Counted from the first letter of the stretch, positions 13,001 to 23,035 are shown. The stretch: 64,000 nt of DNA from Solen grandis (GCA_021229015.1 CM037783.1:1952725-2016724); one strand, 5' to 3'. The notes: generated from the sequence alone by a model not told the origin. A program made the numbers and translations.

Positions 13001-13602
13001 CATATCAGCTCGGAAGATTTTATTTTCAAGTTGATAACTTGCAAATGAATGTAAATCTAATTGATGCGTAGGTACGGTATTATTCCTGTCTGTATCTTTT
13101 AAGGTTTGGTATAGATGCATTTGTCAATACATGTATAATATGAGTAAAGTTACCTCCATAGAGATTTAATGGCAAATGCTGTATAAAATATCAATTTTTT
13201 GTCTTTTAAAAAATTGCTATTCTGATTTTATATTTGGCTCTCTAATAAGTTAGGATGTCCAGATGGCATAGAGATACATATGATGGCTTTTCATCATGCA
13301 GTATTTGGGTACCCATGTTCAATTCCAAGTTTTCTGATGCTAATAAAGGCATATTTGATTTCCTGTTTGTTTGTTTTTTCTAGATACTTCTCCCACATTC
13401 AGAATCATGCAAAGGCCCCTATTAGCGCCATCGAAAAGTTCTAAGGAACACTTATAGCTATATAAAATTGTAATCTTTATACTTTCTATGGTAGAAATTA
13501 AACATTATTTTACTGTGTCAAATAATCTTTTCTTGTACATTTTAATTCCTTTCAGAGCTAACAAAGGAAGAGCTTCAGGAGCTATTTGAGCAGTCAACTT
13601 AA
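922..13602 (+). CDS. 3' portion of a MIB/HERC2- and WWE-domain protein gene (11 exons)
   Basis: Exons 922-1002, 2718-2819, 4303-4765, 6342-6479, 8718-8806, 9365-9435, 10360-10388, 10968-11127, 11759-11803, 12407-12480 and 13556-13602 have GT-AG borders and compatible phases. They total 1299 nt, exactly 433 codons with the stop. Numbering from the first visible residue: 1-61 is helical-looking and unassigned; 62-200 is acidic, Ser/Pro-rich and probably disordered; about 205-241 matches the second half of a MIB/HERC2 domain (VAWDDGS, YDIV); 256-314 is a good MIB/HERC2 domain (GARVQRGPDWKWGDQDGG); 339-417 fits a WWE domain (CWQYLSEEEWRPF start, QARNTKT and SIRRI end). WWE domains are known to bind ADP-ribose units or partners, and MIB/HERC2 domains occur in ubiquitin ligases, so a ubiquitin or ADP-ribose role is inferred. 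No RING or HECT domain is visible. The 5' part lies outside the window, and the exact orthologue is not recognised. Confidence 0.85.
1853..2135. repeat. 42-bp tandem repeat in intron
   Basis: About six copies of a 42-bp unit built from ATTGTTAAACCCCCATTA and ATTGTTCAACCTCTGCTAG. Because 42 is a multiple of three, it gives a spurious open frame with a 14-residue repeat (LLVIVKPPLIIVQP). It lies in an intron of the WWE gene. Confidence 0.85.
2201..2442. mobile_element. MITE family I, complete copy
   Basis: 242 bp, starting TTAACCCTTTCCCTCATA and ending TATGAGGGAAAGGGTTAA. The inverted ends with TTAA and CCCTTT resemble piggyBac-type elements, which duplicate TTAA. An internal near-perfect palindrome can form a long hairpin. 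It lies in an intron. Confidence 0.85.
2461..2665. repeat. Interspersed repeat family II copy
   Basis: Shares GCATTGGCAAACAGA, TTTGCTCATACAATA and CACAGTCC motifs with 16790-17190 and 27703-27890. It contains an inverted repeat CAGACAGCT...AGCTGTCTG. Family not recognised. Confidence 0.5.
2718..2819 (+). CDS. WWE gene, exon 2 of those visible
   Basis: 102 nt, 34 codons (NEASSLLAECSQ to LTIRSM), phase 0 to 0. The acceptor has a T-tract and the donor is gtgagc. Hydrophobic spacing suggests an amphipathic helix continuing from the previous exon. Confidence 0.78.
4303..4765 (+). CDS. WWE gene, exon 3: acidic linker and start of first MIB-like domain
   Basis: 463 nt, phase 0 to 1. It encodes an acidic, Ser/Pro-rich stretch without clear fold, then HFIQGTTIGSRKNG, which joins the next exon as the middle of a MIB/HERC2-like domain. 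The usual GPDWKW half of that domain is not recognisable here. An open reading frame runs 68 nt past the gtaaac donor, but the splice is needed for frame. Confidence 0.82.
5001..5294 (-). mobile_element. SINE family B copy
   Basis: tRNA-like head at the right end (reverse strand GGTGGCCAAGTGGTTAGAGC and GGGTCGATCCCTGG boxes) with a body that includes GACAGTATTTCAGTC. Same family at 56491-56800, 62127-62357 and, on the plus strand, 31149-31385. Confidence 0.7.
6342..6479 (+). CDS. WWE gene, exon 4: MIB/HERC2-like half domain
   Basis: 138 nt, phase 1 to 1. It encodes LVKVAWDDGSIERVHYG and VYDIV, typical of the second half of a MIB/HERC2 domain, then GARVQR, the start of the next one. Donor is gtacaa. 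Confidence 0.9.
6729..8298. mobile_element. Long interspersed element with 165-bp internal tandem array
   Basis: Begins AGCTCACATGAGC, has a CGTCCGTCGTCCG tract, and ends with hairpin AGGGCCATCATGGCCCT then CTTGT. Inside, five copies of a 165-bp unit start near 7366, 7531, 7696, 7861 and 8026. Relatives are at 32496-33174 and 61095-61762 (reverse). The 165-bp period keeps minus-strand frames open, but no gene is supported. It sits in the intron between exons 4 and 5 of the WWE gene. Confidence 0.75.
8400..8716. repeat. Degenerate tandem repeat of acceptor-like units
   Basis: About ten units of roughly 30 bp with the core CCTATTACAGGGCCACATCA. The last unit merges into the true acceptor of the exon at 8718 (TTTTTTACAG followed by GGCCA). 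Confidence 0.7.
8718..8806 (+). CDS. WWE gene, exon 5: MIB/HERC2 core
   Basis: 89 nt, phase 1 to 0. It encodes GPDWKWGDQDGGPGHIG, a near-consensus MIB/HERC2 signature, and ends at a gtaagt donor. The intron immediately upstream is a tandem array of acceptor-like units. Confidence 0.93.
9365..9435 (+). CDS. WWE gene, exon 6: end of MIB/HERC2 domain
   Basis: 71 nt, phase 0 to 2. It encodes VIWPHGGQGNYRYG and KKFDIVL, the second half of the MIB/HERC2 domain (W-x-x-G, Y-R-x-G, F-D). Confidence 0.92.
9527..9839. mobile_element. MITE family I copy with amplified left end and deleted loop
   Basis: The terminal segment CCCTTTCCCTCATATAGACT... is repeated four times in tandem at the left end. The internal palindrome lacks about 15 bp. 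TTAA is present at both ends. Confidence 0.85.
10360..10388 (+). CDS. WWE gene, 29-nt microexon
   Basis: Only 29 nt, phase 2 to 1, encoding SPSPSQQVEE as the linker between the MIB/HERC2 and WWE domains. A long T-tract precedes the acceptor and the donor is gtatgt. Skipping it would put the WWE exons out of frame. Confidence 0.7.
10968..11127 (+). CDS. WWE gene, exon 8: WWE domain N-terminal half
   Basis: 160 nt, phase 1 to 2. It encodes CWQYLSEEEWRPF and the following helix (PEIIQIFEQM), which match the first two Trp positions and helix of a WWE domain. An upstream ATG at 10886 is in the intron. Confidence 0.88.
11374..11615. mobile_element. MITE family I, complete copy
   Basis: 242-bp copy with TTAACCCTTTCCCTCATA at the left and TATGAGGGAAAGGGTTAA at the right, in the intron between exons 8 and 9 of the WWE gene. 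Confidence 0.85.
11759..11803 (+). CDS. WWE gene, exon 9 (45 nt)
   Basis: 45 nt, phase 2 to 2, encoding KKDNLNRILHIFKAK. Reading past the gtatgc donor meets a TGA within five codons. Splicing here restores the WWE domain, so this donor is preferred. Confidence 0.75.
12121..12240 (-). repeat. SINE family C copy
   Basis: Contains TGGGTTGGACCAGTACTTTG and a reverse tRNA-like head (CCAGTGGATCATGGC). Similar copies lie at 21066-21180, 22086-22225 (plus), 29752-29905 (plus) and 34904-35030. A weaker relative is at 12672-12835. Confidence 0.55.
12407..12480 (+). CDS. WWE gene, exon 10: WWE domain C-terminal half
   Basis: 74 nt, phase 2 to 1, encoding FRINLTSLQARNTKT and VFSIRRI. This matches the closing strand pattern of WWE domains, (Y/F)-x-(I/V)-(D/N)-(L/F)...Q-x-N-x-x-T...(I/V)RR. 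Donor is gtaagc. Confidence 0.88.
13556..13602 (+). CDS. WWE gene, last exon with stop
   Basis: 47 nt, completing GAG and encoding LTKEELQELFEQST followed by TAA at 13600-13602. This is a short amphipathic helical tail after the WWE domain. Confidence 0.85.
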
Positions 13603-13654
13603 CCAGGATCCTTGGACAATGTCTTAATTTCTTGGATCAGTTTTATACTTCTAG

Positions 13655-13728
13655 AATAAATGGAAATATTGTATCATTAACTATACTGGTAGAACAATTT
13701 GGTTTTACGAAGACATATAGCTAATAAA
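13655..13728 (+). terminator. Polyadenylation signals of the WWE gene
   Basis: AATAAA at 13655-13660 and again at 13723-13728, 53 and 121 nt after the stop codon. Either could define a short 3' UTR. Confidence 0.55.
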
Positions 13729-14184
13729 GATTGGCAGCATCATATTTTCTTGTAATTTCATTTAGCATGACCAAGACATATTGAATCTAAATCCATGTAA
13801 TTAAAGTATAATGAGGTGTTTCCTGACACATATTGCAGGCAGGAATGACTTCATTATCATGTCAGATAAATACTTGTAAACAATGATGTAGAATATTATG
13901 ATCACTGTATGTATATTATTTGGATGTTTTTACACACAATGATTATTTTGAATAATTGTAATCCAATTGTTGATTACACTGTGCTTGATCACATGATGTC
14001 ACGTTTATCCATTATTCCTAATGATACAAGGACCGGTCCCTTGTTCTTGGAAAATACTTAAGTATGATCTCAGGCCTTGATTTAACTACCACACTCGATC
14101 AGGTCCCTATCACAGAACGGTAATATGGTGACAATGTGTCGTCACAGGTGTATATACAATCTCTGACAACTGCGTCAGGGAGTC

Positions 14185-14262
14185 GACTCTTTGGCTCAGT
14201 GGTTAGAGCATTGGACTCGCACCCCAGCAGATTGGGTTCGATCCTGGGCCGGGTCAAGTTTG
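14185..14262 (+). repeat. tRNA-like SINE head
   Basis: TTGGCTCAGTGGTTAGAGC (A box) and GGGTTCGATCCTGG (B box) at tRNA spacing. Flanking stems do not close into a good tRNA cloverleaf, so a SINE or tRNA relic is more likely than a tRNA gene. Confidence 0.5.
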
Positions 14263-14820
14263 TTACAATATTTCATTTGGTCAGAGCTTGAAAATAAGTA
14301 CATGTATATATGATGTGTTCAAGGAAAGGGTGGCGCAGGTGCTACATCAAAACACAGGCAGTTAAAAGATAACTCAGATGAGAATGGTATCTAGTTCATT
14401 TAGTTCATGTAGAATTAGAGCCGAATGTTGGATTTGTCCAACATAAGCATTTCCACTTCTTTGGCCCATTTGAATGTTTTTTCGCAGTTGCTGTTGCGAT
14501 CTGTCTCATGCACAACAATTTCACAGAACACAAAAATCTAACGAGAAGATATGATTTACACAGAGGTGCCTTTTCTAAAAACAGAAGTTGACAGTCCCTG
14601 TTAGCTCTATGTCTCTGGTACTATTTAAGAAACATAATTCATGTAGTTTTTATAATGATATGTGAAGATATTTATGAAATTTCATTTATGTTTTAAGCTT
14701 GAGAAAATATATATTGAATATGTATATAATTAACACATAATAATTAATTAATAATTAAAAATATGTATGGACTATTCAGAGTGACTGCAATACATGTAAT
14801 AGAGGATATTTGTTTGTTTT

Positions 14821-14944
14821 GAGTGAATATGGAATATATCTCATCGAGAAATGATACAATTTTATATTTTCACGAGCATGTAGTGCAAGTGAAAATGGGG
14901 AAATTGTATCACTTTGAGATGAGATATAACTCATATATCCACTC
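14821..14944. repeat. Imperfect inverted repeat, about 53-bp arms
   Basis: The left arm (GAGTGAATATGGAATATATC...) pairs imperfectly with the right arm ending ...TCATATATCCACTC. It is probably a MITE-like hairpin element. Confidence 0.55.
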
Positions 14945-16864
14945 TAAGCTAATAAATTTTCTTTTTATTTTATGTTAACTGCTGCTACATTTCCTTTATA
15001 AGTAAAAAAAGTAGTTCGGGCAGATCTATATCAGTCACACTGTGGGATATGGATTTTATCTCATGGATAGAACACGGTATTTCATCAGTTAGCATAAAAT
15101 AAATACTAATATTATATCTTAGTTTATACATGCATTTTTATCTACAAACAGGATAATATATACATTTTCTTTGATAACTACTGATGAAATTTTAGCTATT
15201 TTATGAACCTATATAATTATACAATACATCTACTCTGTGATCCATGCTGTCTATTACTCAAGTCTCAAGAAGTGATTTCACATATTTTTATACTTGAAAT
15301 AAAAGGAATGTATCTTTGTACTTGTTAGCAGTTGAAATTTAAAAGCCCCCCCCCCCTTTTCGGTCGGCTAGGCCGCTAACAAACAGTGTCCTTTTTGTCG
15401 TGTGTAAACCAGCATAACTATTGCCCACTTGTTATCAAATAGCTATGTACAATTAATTCAAATACATACTGTGTAACAGTTTTTTTCTGCGGCAATGTAT
15501 TATTTTCAAATGCTTGCAGACCACAAATGTTAAATAAACAGAATATTCATTACATTTTTCCTCCTAGTCATATCCACAGTACAGTCACTCCACTTCCCCT
15601 AAATCACCTTTAACAGTTCCAATGATTTTTCACACATGATGTGCTATGCTGTAATTGTAGCGATACACCTGTGTTTGTGTATAAGTGAAGTGACACAATA
15701 CATGTCCTGGCTAATCGAAACGTTTATATCAGTTTGTGGCTCGCAATTATAATGCCACTTCTGAAATCCGCAAAAAATTAAATGCGCTAAAATAAACCAT
15801 TTTTGGCCCCAAACTGCAAAAATTTGCATCCGTAGAAAAAACAAATTATATGGTATGTAATCACTGGGAAGGTCCATAATTTCCAAAAATGTTTTGACTT
15901 TTCTTTTTGAAAATTTATCTTTTTTCAATGAAAAACAAATATATCTGTGAACAGAAGCTCGGGTCTGATTATATTGACTTGTGAGACTGACGTATAAGGT
16001 CAGTTAAGAATGTATGTTACTAGCTTGATCACAGACTTTACAGTTTTCTGTTTTGTAACTGTATATAGCTTATTAGTAGTTTTTCGAAATATGAAAGTGG
16101 TACCATATCTTAACACTTTCTAATTTTCAATGTTTTTTTTAGCTCGTCTGTTTGGAAAAAATAATTAAGCTATTATGATCGCTGGGTTATCATTGTTGTG
16201 CAAAAAAAAAAAAGTCGACATGTAAAACAGAAGAGCATTGGTGCCGCTCTGTGAAGCTCTTGTTGGTGTGATCAGTGTATAACATGAGTGTGCTTTTTCT
16301 GTAGAAGGTGAAGAAAACAGAAAGGGTGAATGTATTAAAAAATTGTGTTTCAAACATTCCAGATATTTGTAAAGTAAAATTAAAAATACATATCTTTTTT
16401 GTTTTCCAAATACACTGTTTAGAATTGTTAATAATAAGTAGTTTTGATGTAATACATAGTTTACTTGTCAAGTTTTGTTTTTTAGAGATGCAAGACAAGA
16501 AATCACCAACATTTATATGTAGATGTCATTTTTAAATGTGTAATTCAAGTCAGAAAAATAATCATAGTATAAAGTAAAAGCATGATAATGGGACATTTTT
16601 AAGGATCCTTATTTACTTACATTTTTACTTTATGTTCCATACCTTATTATTCAGAATGAAATTAGTAATCATAATTTTTGTTACAAAATTCATATTAAAT
16701 CTAAAGCATGTTAAAATGTAAAACATTAGCATATTTCATTCTTCAATCGTAGGTGGATTTGTTATCCCTTTATTGTATGAAAACTAATTTTGAGTCTTTG
16801 ATGCACTGGTAAACAGAGCAGGCATAGATCAGTGTCTTCTGATTGCTCATACAATACCATGCAG

Positions 16865-17106
16865 TTAACCCTTTCCCTCATAGAGGACACCATGAAAAGA
16901 CCTATGCGAACAGCATAAAACCAGATCAGCCTGCGAGTAACTCGCAGGCTGATCAGGTTTTATGCTGTTCGCTGCTCCTCAGTGGTCTGGAAATGAGGAT
17001 TTTGTAATTAAATTTGGTAAGGTTTAACTGTGGTTTTCTGCAGATCGGGCTTTATGTGGTACCTACTGAGTGCGTCAAAATGAGTCTATATGAGGGAAAG
17101 GGTTAA
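16865..17106. mobile_element. MITE family I, reverse copy nested in family II repeat
   Basis: TTAA-bounded 242-bp copy in reverse orientation. It splits a family II repeat: GCTCATACAATA is on its left and the ...TTTCATATATCATTTAAA part is on its right. Confidence 0.85.
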
Positions 17107-17395
17107 GAATCTAGACGGTCTGTTTCATATATCATTTAAAAGTTTAGTCAATTAATATTAATGAAGTCATAAATTTGTACATGATTATTCATGGGGTAAT
17201 GTGTTGTTCTTGCCAATCTTTACGAGTAAGAATTCATCAAAATTAGCAGAAGTAATGAGAATTACTTGTAGAACATCTCATAGTTTATGACTGATTATGC
17301 TTCTGTTTGAATGACTTAAGTGTATCATAGATAAGAGGGGAGATGATGGGGTGGGTGGGAGAGGGGATGTCCCCTCTCCCCTCAAATGTATTTAT

Positions 17396-17760
17396 TATAC
17401 CCCCACAAAAAATATGGGGGTATAGGTGGCTTTGTTCGATTTGGGTGACAGATTCAAATAATTTTTTTGCACATATGTTTATCTCATTATAGGCTTAACA
17501 GATTTTAAACACATGTTTATGTCAGTGAAATGAAGGCTAAACACAGTTTTGGACAAAATCTGTCAGTGTTTGACACATTTTTAGTCCCTTTTCGACTTAG
17601 AATTTGTCAAAAATACCTTGTTCAATGGATTACTCATCATAGACTCAAAAATTTTAGTACACATTTTTATGACCCATTTCAACTTTAGGCAAAATTGGTA
17701 AATTTTAGACACTGTTATGGCCCCTTATTAGATAAGCTTCATATTCCCTGTCGAATCACT
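17396..17760. repeat. Element beginning with TATACCCCC / GGGGGTATA palindrome
   Basis: TATACCCCCACAAAAAATAT followed by GGGGGTATA, then diverged repeats of the type CATTATAGGCTTAACAGATT. A similar GGGGGTATAAGG end is seen near 57624. It looks like an interspersed repeat and its right boundary is unclear. Confidence 0.4.
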
Positions 17761-18068
17761 GAGTTTTAATCCCTTTATTGATTTCTTTTGTTTTGACTAC
17801 CTTAATATATGTAACCTAATTTTTTTCTTGGTATTTTTTTGTATCATTTTACGTGATTGCTAGGAGCATAATGTGTGTTTTTGGAAGCATAATTACATAT
17901 TGTATGATTGAAATTAAGTATTTATGAGCTTTTGATGTAACTGCTTTAACATTGTCACACTTGTACGTATGTTTGATTTATACTGGTATTATGTCAGCTA
18001 AGCGTTGGCTATGACGCTGCCTTTGATTGAATAAACGCCTGAGAAAAACAATCCTAGAACTACTTTTT

Positions 18069-19618
18069 ATATGCCGCCGGAGGCGGTCGTATATTGGCGT
18101 CATCTTCTCCGTCTGTCCGTCCGTCCGTACGTCCGTACGTCCATATCTTGTGAACGCAACTCCTCCTATGTTTCTGAATGAATCTTTTCAAAACTTGGTC
18201 AATGTCATTACTATAATGGGTAGATGTGCATGAAGTGGCGATTTTCCGGTTCATTGATTTTTACAAGATTTGTGTCCCTTTGAAACTTAGTCTCTGTAGC
18301 TGATTGATATTTCAGCTTTGGGAATGCAATTTCTTGTATGTTTCTGACCTAATCTTTTCAAAACTTGGGCGATGTCATTACTATACTGGGTAGATATGCA
18401 CAAAGCAGGGGCTTTGATGTTCATCAATATTTGCAATAGTTATGCCTTTCTAAACATGGTCTCTTTAGTCTCTGTAGCTGAATGATATTGCAGCCTTGTG
18501 AACGCAACTCCTCCTACATTTCTGAATGAATCTTTTCAAAACTTGGTCAGTGTCATTACTATAATGGGTAGATGTGCATGAAGTAGCGATTTTCCGGTTC
18601 ATTGATTTTTACATGATTTGTGTCCCTTTGAAACTTAGTCTCTGTAGCTGTTTGATATTGCAACCTTGTGAACGTAACTCCTCCTACATTTCTGAATGAA
18701 TCTTTTCAAAACTTGGTCAATATCATTACTATAATGGGTAGATGTGCATGAAGTGGTGATTTTATGGTTCATTGATTTTTACATGATTTGTGTCCCTTGA
18801 AACTTAGTCTCTGTAGCTGTTTGATATTGCAACCTTGTGAACGTAACTCCTCCTACATTTCTGAATGAATCTTTTCAAAACTTGGTCAATTCATTACTAT
18901 AATGGGTAATGTGCATGAAGTGGGATTTTCAGGTTCATTGATTTTTACAAGGTTTGTGTCCCTTGAAACTTAGTCTCTGTAGCTGAATGATATTGCAGCC
19001 TTGTGAACGCAACTCCTCCTACATTTCTGAATGAATCTTTTTATAATTTGGTCAATGTCATTACTGTAATGGGTAAATGTGCATGAAGTGGCGATTTTAT
19101 GGTTCATTGATTTTTACAAGATTTGTGTCCCCTGAAACTTAGTCTTTTTAGCTGATTGATATTTCAGCTTTGGGAATGCAATTTCTTGTATGTTTCTGAC
19201 CTAATCTTTTCAAAACTTGGGCGATGTCATTACTATACTGGGTAGATATGCACAAAGCAGGGGCTTTGATGTTCATCAATATTTGCAATAGTTATGCCTT
19301 TCTAAACATGGTCTCTTTAAAACACAACTCAAGTTTCTAAACAGGTAAAAGTGCATAAGGCAAGGATTTTCTGGTACAGTGATTTTTGCAAGAGTTATGG
19401 GGAGAAAGAAAAAAGGATTCAAATTGATACTGCTATTTGACCTACTGTCATATTGGAAGCATTTTTAGGGTTTCTATCTCTGTTCAGCTAAATTAATTGG
19501 TCTTACAGACTTCATTATGAGGTTATGCTTACAGAAATGTTAAAAGCAATAATTAAAAGACCCCTCTTGGTCTTTATATTTTGTGGCGGCGTATATTGTG
19601 GCATCACTGGCACTCTTG
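18069..19618. mobile_element. Long interspersed element with 165-179-bp internal tandem array
   Basis: Begins at TATGCCGCCGGAGGCGGTC, carries a CGTCTGTCCGTCCGTCCG tract, and ends GGCACTCTTGTT. TCTCTGTAGC marks recur at 18291, 18470, 18640, 18809 and 18974, and a diverged one near 19143, giving periods of 165-179 bp. No protein-coding capacity is seen. Confidence 0.7.
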
Positions 19619-19726
19619 TTGTACTTTTTATTTCTTCATAAATTTCTATGTGTATATGTATACAAAGAGTTTTTGATCTTGCTAACTAAATTTTATAGCT
19701 TATTAAAGACATATTATTACAAATTA

Positions 19727-19975
19727 ATTTCCATTGCGCGGTGAGAATTTCCATTGCGCGGTCCAAATTTCTATTGCGCCCACTGTTTTCGTCTCACAAA
19801 TACAATATATGTTACTTTTTCAATTAATATCTTCATAGATTTAAATGTTAATATGTATAAAAACAGTATTTGATCTTTATAACTCATTATATTAGCTTAT
19901 TTAATAGCTAGAATGAAAAATAAATTTCCATTGCGTCCATTGCGCGGAAAAATTTCCATTGCGTCCATTGCGTAT
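19727..19975. repeat. Short dispersed repeats of TTTCCATTGCGCGG
   Basis: The motif AATTTCCATTGCGCGG or variants occurs about five times in 250 bp, separated by AT-rich sequence. Nature unknown. Confidence 0.5.
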
Positions 19976-21065
19976 TTTAGGCCTACCCAACGTAGAGCAC
20001 ATGAGAGATAAAAAATAAAACATCAATAAGACTATCCTTGGGACTGCTGTAACTGTTTTTAATAATGAAGTGGTCTGATAATGAGTTTCAATTAACAGGA
20101 ATATGGATAATAGGATGCGAAAATAGTGGTCTTTAATTGAGGTGGTCTTTATATGAGGTTTTACTATATAATAATGCCATTTTCGACAAATTTAGGACCG
20201 GTACTTTAACAAAGTTTAAAACAATGTGTGCTAAACATGCATAACAATAGCAAATAGTAAAGCACTGGAATATTTTTTTTCAATGATTTCATTAAAGTTG
20301 TATTCATATATTTGACAAATGTAGTACTAGTCTGAATGTACAAATTAATTACCAAAATGCAGTAGACCATTTCACCTGAGGATCGGCAATACCCGGTATA
20401 ATTCGCTGATTTAAATTGACCAATCAGTGACTGGGAAATTAGTTCAAATGTATGTTTGTTTCCCATTGAACAACATGTGAAATTTTACAACAGCTTGTAG
20501 ATTAGGTGTTCGGGGAGTGCTCGTTGATTTACGTAGGACGCATAAATATAATTATATCTATGCTCATGTGTAGATGACATTTCCTACTCTTGTCTAAGTT
20601 ATCTAGGGTTCCTTGCTTGTTTTTCTTTAAGGGAATGAAATTGTAATTGTTTCCTCCATTATGTTGACAATAAACTATTTGATCAACGCAAGACCAGTGT
20701 TGTTTATGACAGAACCATGAGTTTTCCATTATCCTGGGTAACTGTCGAAAACGTTACTTCTGTTAAAGTCTATTTATAAAATTAAAATTTTCTTTTTGTT
20801 AAATTAAAGTTTGTTTTCGTCCTTATCCTACAATTTAAGGTAATAACATGCTTTTTGCGAGATCTAAAAATATCCACAAAATAAATGAGGAACACAACTT
20901 GAAAGAAAATTAACGAATACAAAAATGACGGACTTCTAAATTCGTTAATGCCATTAACATCCATTTCAGACCGAATGCACTTTTACGAGTTTCTACAGTA
21001 ACATCTTTATTTTAATATTACGTTGACTGAGAAACACATTCTTCTTACAATTTATTCTTATCTCT

Positions 21066-21180
21066 GTTGACATTTCTTGGGTTGGACCAGTACTTCGCGC
21101 TTGGAAAAGTCATAAAGAACCCTTGATTACGACCTTCGGATCCGCAGTCGGATACTTTACCACTGGACCACGGCGCCTGA
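21066..21180 (-). repeat. SINE family C copy
   Basis: TGGGTTGGACCAGTACTTCG, followed by a reverse tRNA-like head (ACCACTGGACCACGGCGCC). Confidence 0.6.
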
Positions 21181-21999
21181 TCACTCTCACTATTATGTTA
21201 TTTCCTTGTGTTAATAACATGACAGGTGAAAAATACCCCAAAGCACCTGCCCCTTTGTTAAACCCCCCAATTTGTCAAAACTGTAACATTCCCAAGTGTG
21301 TCAGCCGTGGAATTACCAATTAGTAGAAGATTAGAGTAAAGTTTCGTTAAAATGACATGACTTTCGTCTGCCATTAGCAATGAGCAAGTGCGAAAATAGA
21401 AAGGTAAAAGTACCGGAACTAGTTGTACTTTACCTTCACTGACAGGAGAGTCCTGTCTTTTTAATTAGTATTTTAACTTGAGTGCTGAAGTTTTTGACCC
21501 CCAAAACTTGACAGGCTTATTAGTGGCTGTTGTTTATTCTCCATCTAATGCCTGTCTTACAGCAACTAGGATACTGTACTTTAGTCTAGGGCGCGCCTTA
21601 TTGATTTAGTCTAGTAATATCTCGGGAACTTGATTATAATCTGCACATTAATGTGTTAAATGTTAAAAAGTTAAAACTAGAACTTCAGATACAATATAAT
21701 AAAATTTAATAAGACACCAATTTTATGAATTCAAACAAAATGATTTAACAATGATTGGACAAGGAAACAAATAATCAAAATGATTTGAGAAAAATGACGA
21801 AGGAAAGAGAAAAAGACAGTAGCAATGTGTTTCTTCTTCGAATCCATCGTCAAGTCTGAATTCTGAAAAAAGAAAAGCACGGAATATGTTACTTAAGACA
21901 CAATCAGAAATGAAGGGAAAAACAGTAATCTTAATGTGGTTATGTAGCAGAGGTATAAAATGGCACTTGTACTATCTTGCCATAGAGTTAGCTTTTGTG

Positions 22000-22225
22000 A
22001 CGACGTGATAAAGTGTCCGGTTAGCATACCGAGGATCCCGAGTTCGATTCCAGCTCGGGACAGTAGGATTTTACTTGGCTACACTCAAAGCCTTTAAATG
22101 ATGCCATGATTCAGTGGTACATGTTACATACATGACTTCGGATCCAAATGTGTGTTCGATTCCTGTTGGAGGCAAGACTATTTTATGACTTTCCCAAGCG
22201 CCAAGTACCGGTCTAACCAAGGAAC
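22000..22225 (+). repeat. tRNA-like head followed by SINE family C copy
   Basis: 22000-22062 has a B-box-like GAGTTCGATTCCAGC. 22086-22225 has GATGCCATGATTCAGTGGTA, then GTGTTCGATTCCTG and CAAGTACCGGTCTAACC. These are two adjacent tRNA-derived repeats just downstream of the minus-strand gene. Confidence 0.5.
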
Positions 22226-22287
22226 CATCGAGGGGTGGGGTTACTATAAGGTGATATTTAACATTTGAAAGGAAAAACTCACTGTAT

Positions 22288-22466
22288 TTAGCAACTCCTG
22301 GCATATATATGAAGAATGCTTCCGGAACAATCCTCATCCTCCTCCTCCTCATCATCATCATCATCGGTAGTTGCGGCAGTGGTAGCAGTATCAATATCGA
22401 GACGTCCATCCAGTTCAACTTTATTTTTTAGATCACCATTCATAATTCCGGGATCACTTACAGTTG
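22288..22466 (-). CDS. Minus-strand gene, last coding exon with acidic tail
   Basis: 179 nt after acceptor CTTATAG. GAT and GAG codon runs (about 36 nt) encode the acidic tract, followed by the stop at 22290-22288. Phase 1 agrees with the exon at 22856-23035. Confidence 0.72.
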
Positions 22467-23035
22467 CTATAAGGAAGTTAAAATGAAATATTATGTCATG
22501 AATACAAGCTTAAATTGCTGCTAAATGGCCAATATTAAGGTAATCATTCCACCATTAAATTGTGATCATGGTTCATCAAGTGATTGTGGGAATTTAATGG
22601 TAAATGCAAACATTTGAAGAATTAGAGCAAAATAACATTTCAATCAAAACCATTGGATGCTGGAATCTTCACTGAATACTTTTTAAGCAGTTGTAGGACC
22701 GTGATTAAAAAATAAAAAGATAGTTTACCTTTATGCCTTATTTAATGAATGAATAATTAAATGTATATTTGTATATAATTTAGCTATATATAGATGAATA
22801 AATTGATATGCTATGTACACAAAGATTGGAGATTAGAAAAACGAACCCTGCCTACCTTTCCTGATCCAGATCAACTTGTGCTCCATTTCATATAGCACGT
22901 GAGCGTGGGTAGGATCGCCGCACGTGCAGTATCTGGGGTTCTTACACCACGTGACCATGATGAATCTGGGTGTGACTGGAAGGGGTCTCGGGACCACGTC
23001 CAGATCAGGAAGCTTAGGGAGGTTCGGCCGGATAC
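22288..23035 (-). CDS. Unrecognised gene, last two coding exons
   Basis: Two minus-strand exons, 23035-22856 (180 nt) and 22466-22288 (179 nt). They have AG acceptors and a gtaggc donor, and join in phase 1 to 117 codons plus TAA. The first gives a Pro-rich stretch (LPKLPDLDVVPRPLPVTP), then a compact Cys/His segment (WCKNPRYCTCGDPTHAH) and a basic end. The second is polar and ends in an Asp/Glu run (TTDDDDDEEEEDEDCSGS) before the C-terminal IYARSC. The exon starts two bases into a codon, so at least one upstream exon exists. None was found between 23036 and the gap at 26363. The protein family is not recognised. Cys/His spacing could bind zinc but does not fit a named finger. Confidence 0.72.
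22856..23035 (-). CDS. Minus-strand gene, penultimate coding exon
   Basis: 180 nt with reverse-strand acceptor ATAATACAG and donor AAAG|gtaggc. It is GC-rich against its AT-rich surroundings and has one long open frame, PRFIMVTWCKNPRYCTCG in its middle. Confidence 0.78.

Larger units (their letters stand above)
13729..16864. other. Intergenic, no gene recognised
   Basis: AT-rich sequence after the WWE gene holding a tRNA-like head and a hairpin element (listed separately) and short poly-C and poly-A runs. Small open frames here show no coding signature. Confidence 0.6.

Noticed and set aside
14185..14262. Possible functional tRNA gene
   Set aside because: A and B boxes are present but acceptor and anticodon stems do not pair well. 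The same applies to the pieces at 22000, 26040, 46202 and 54853.
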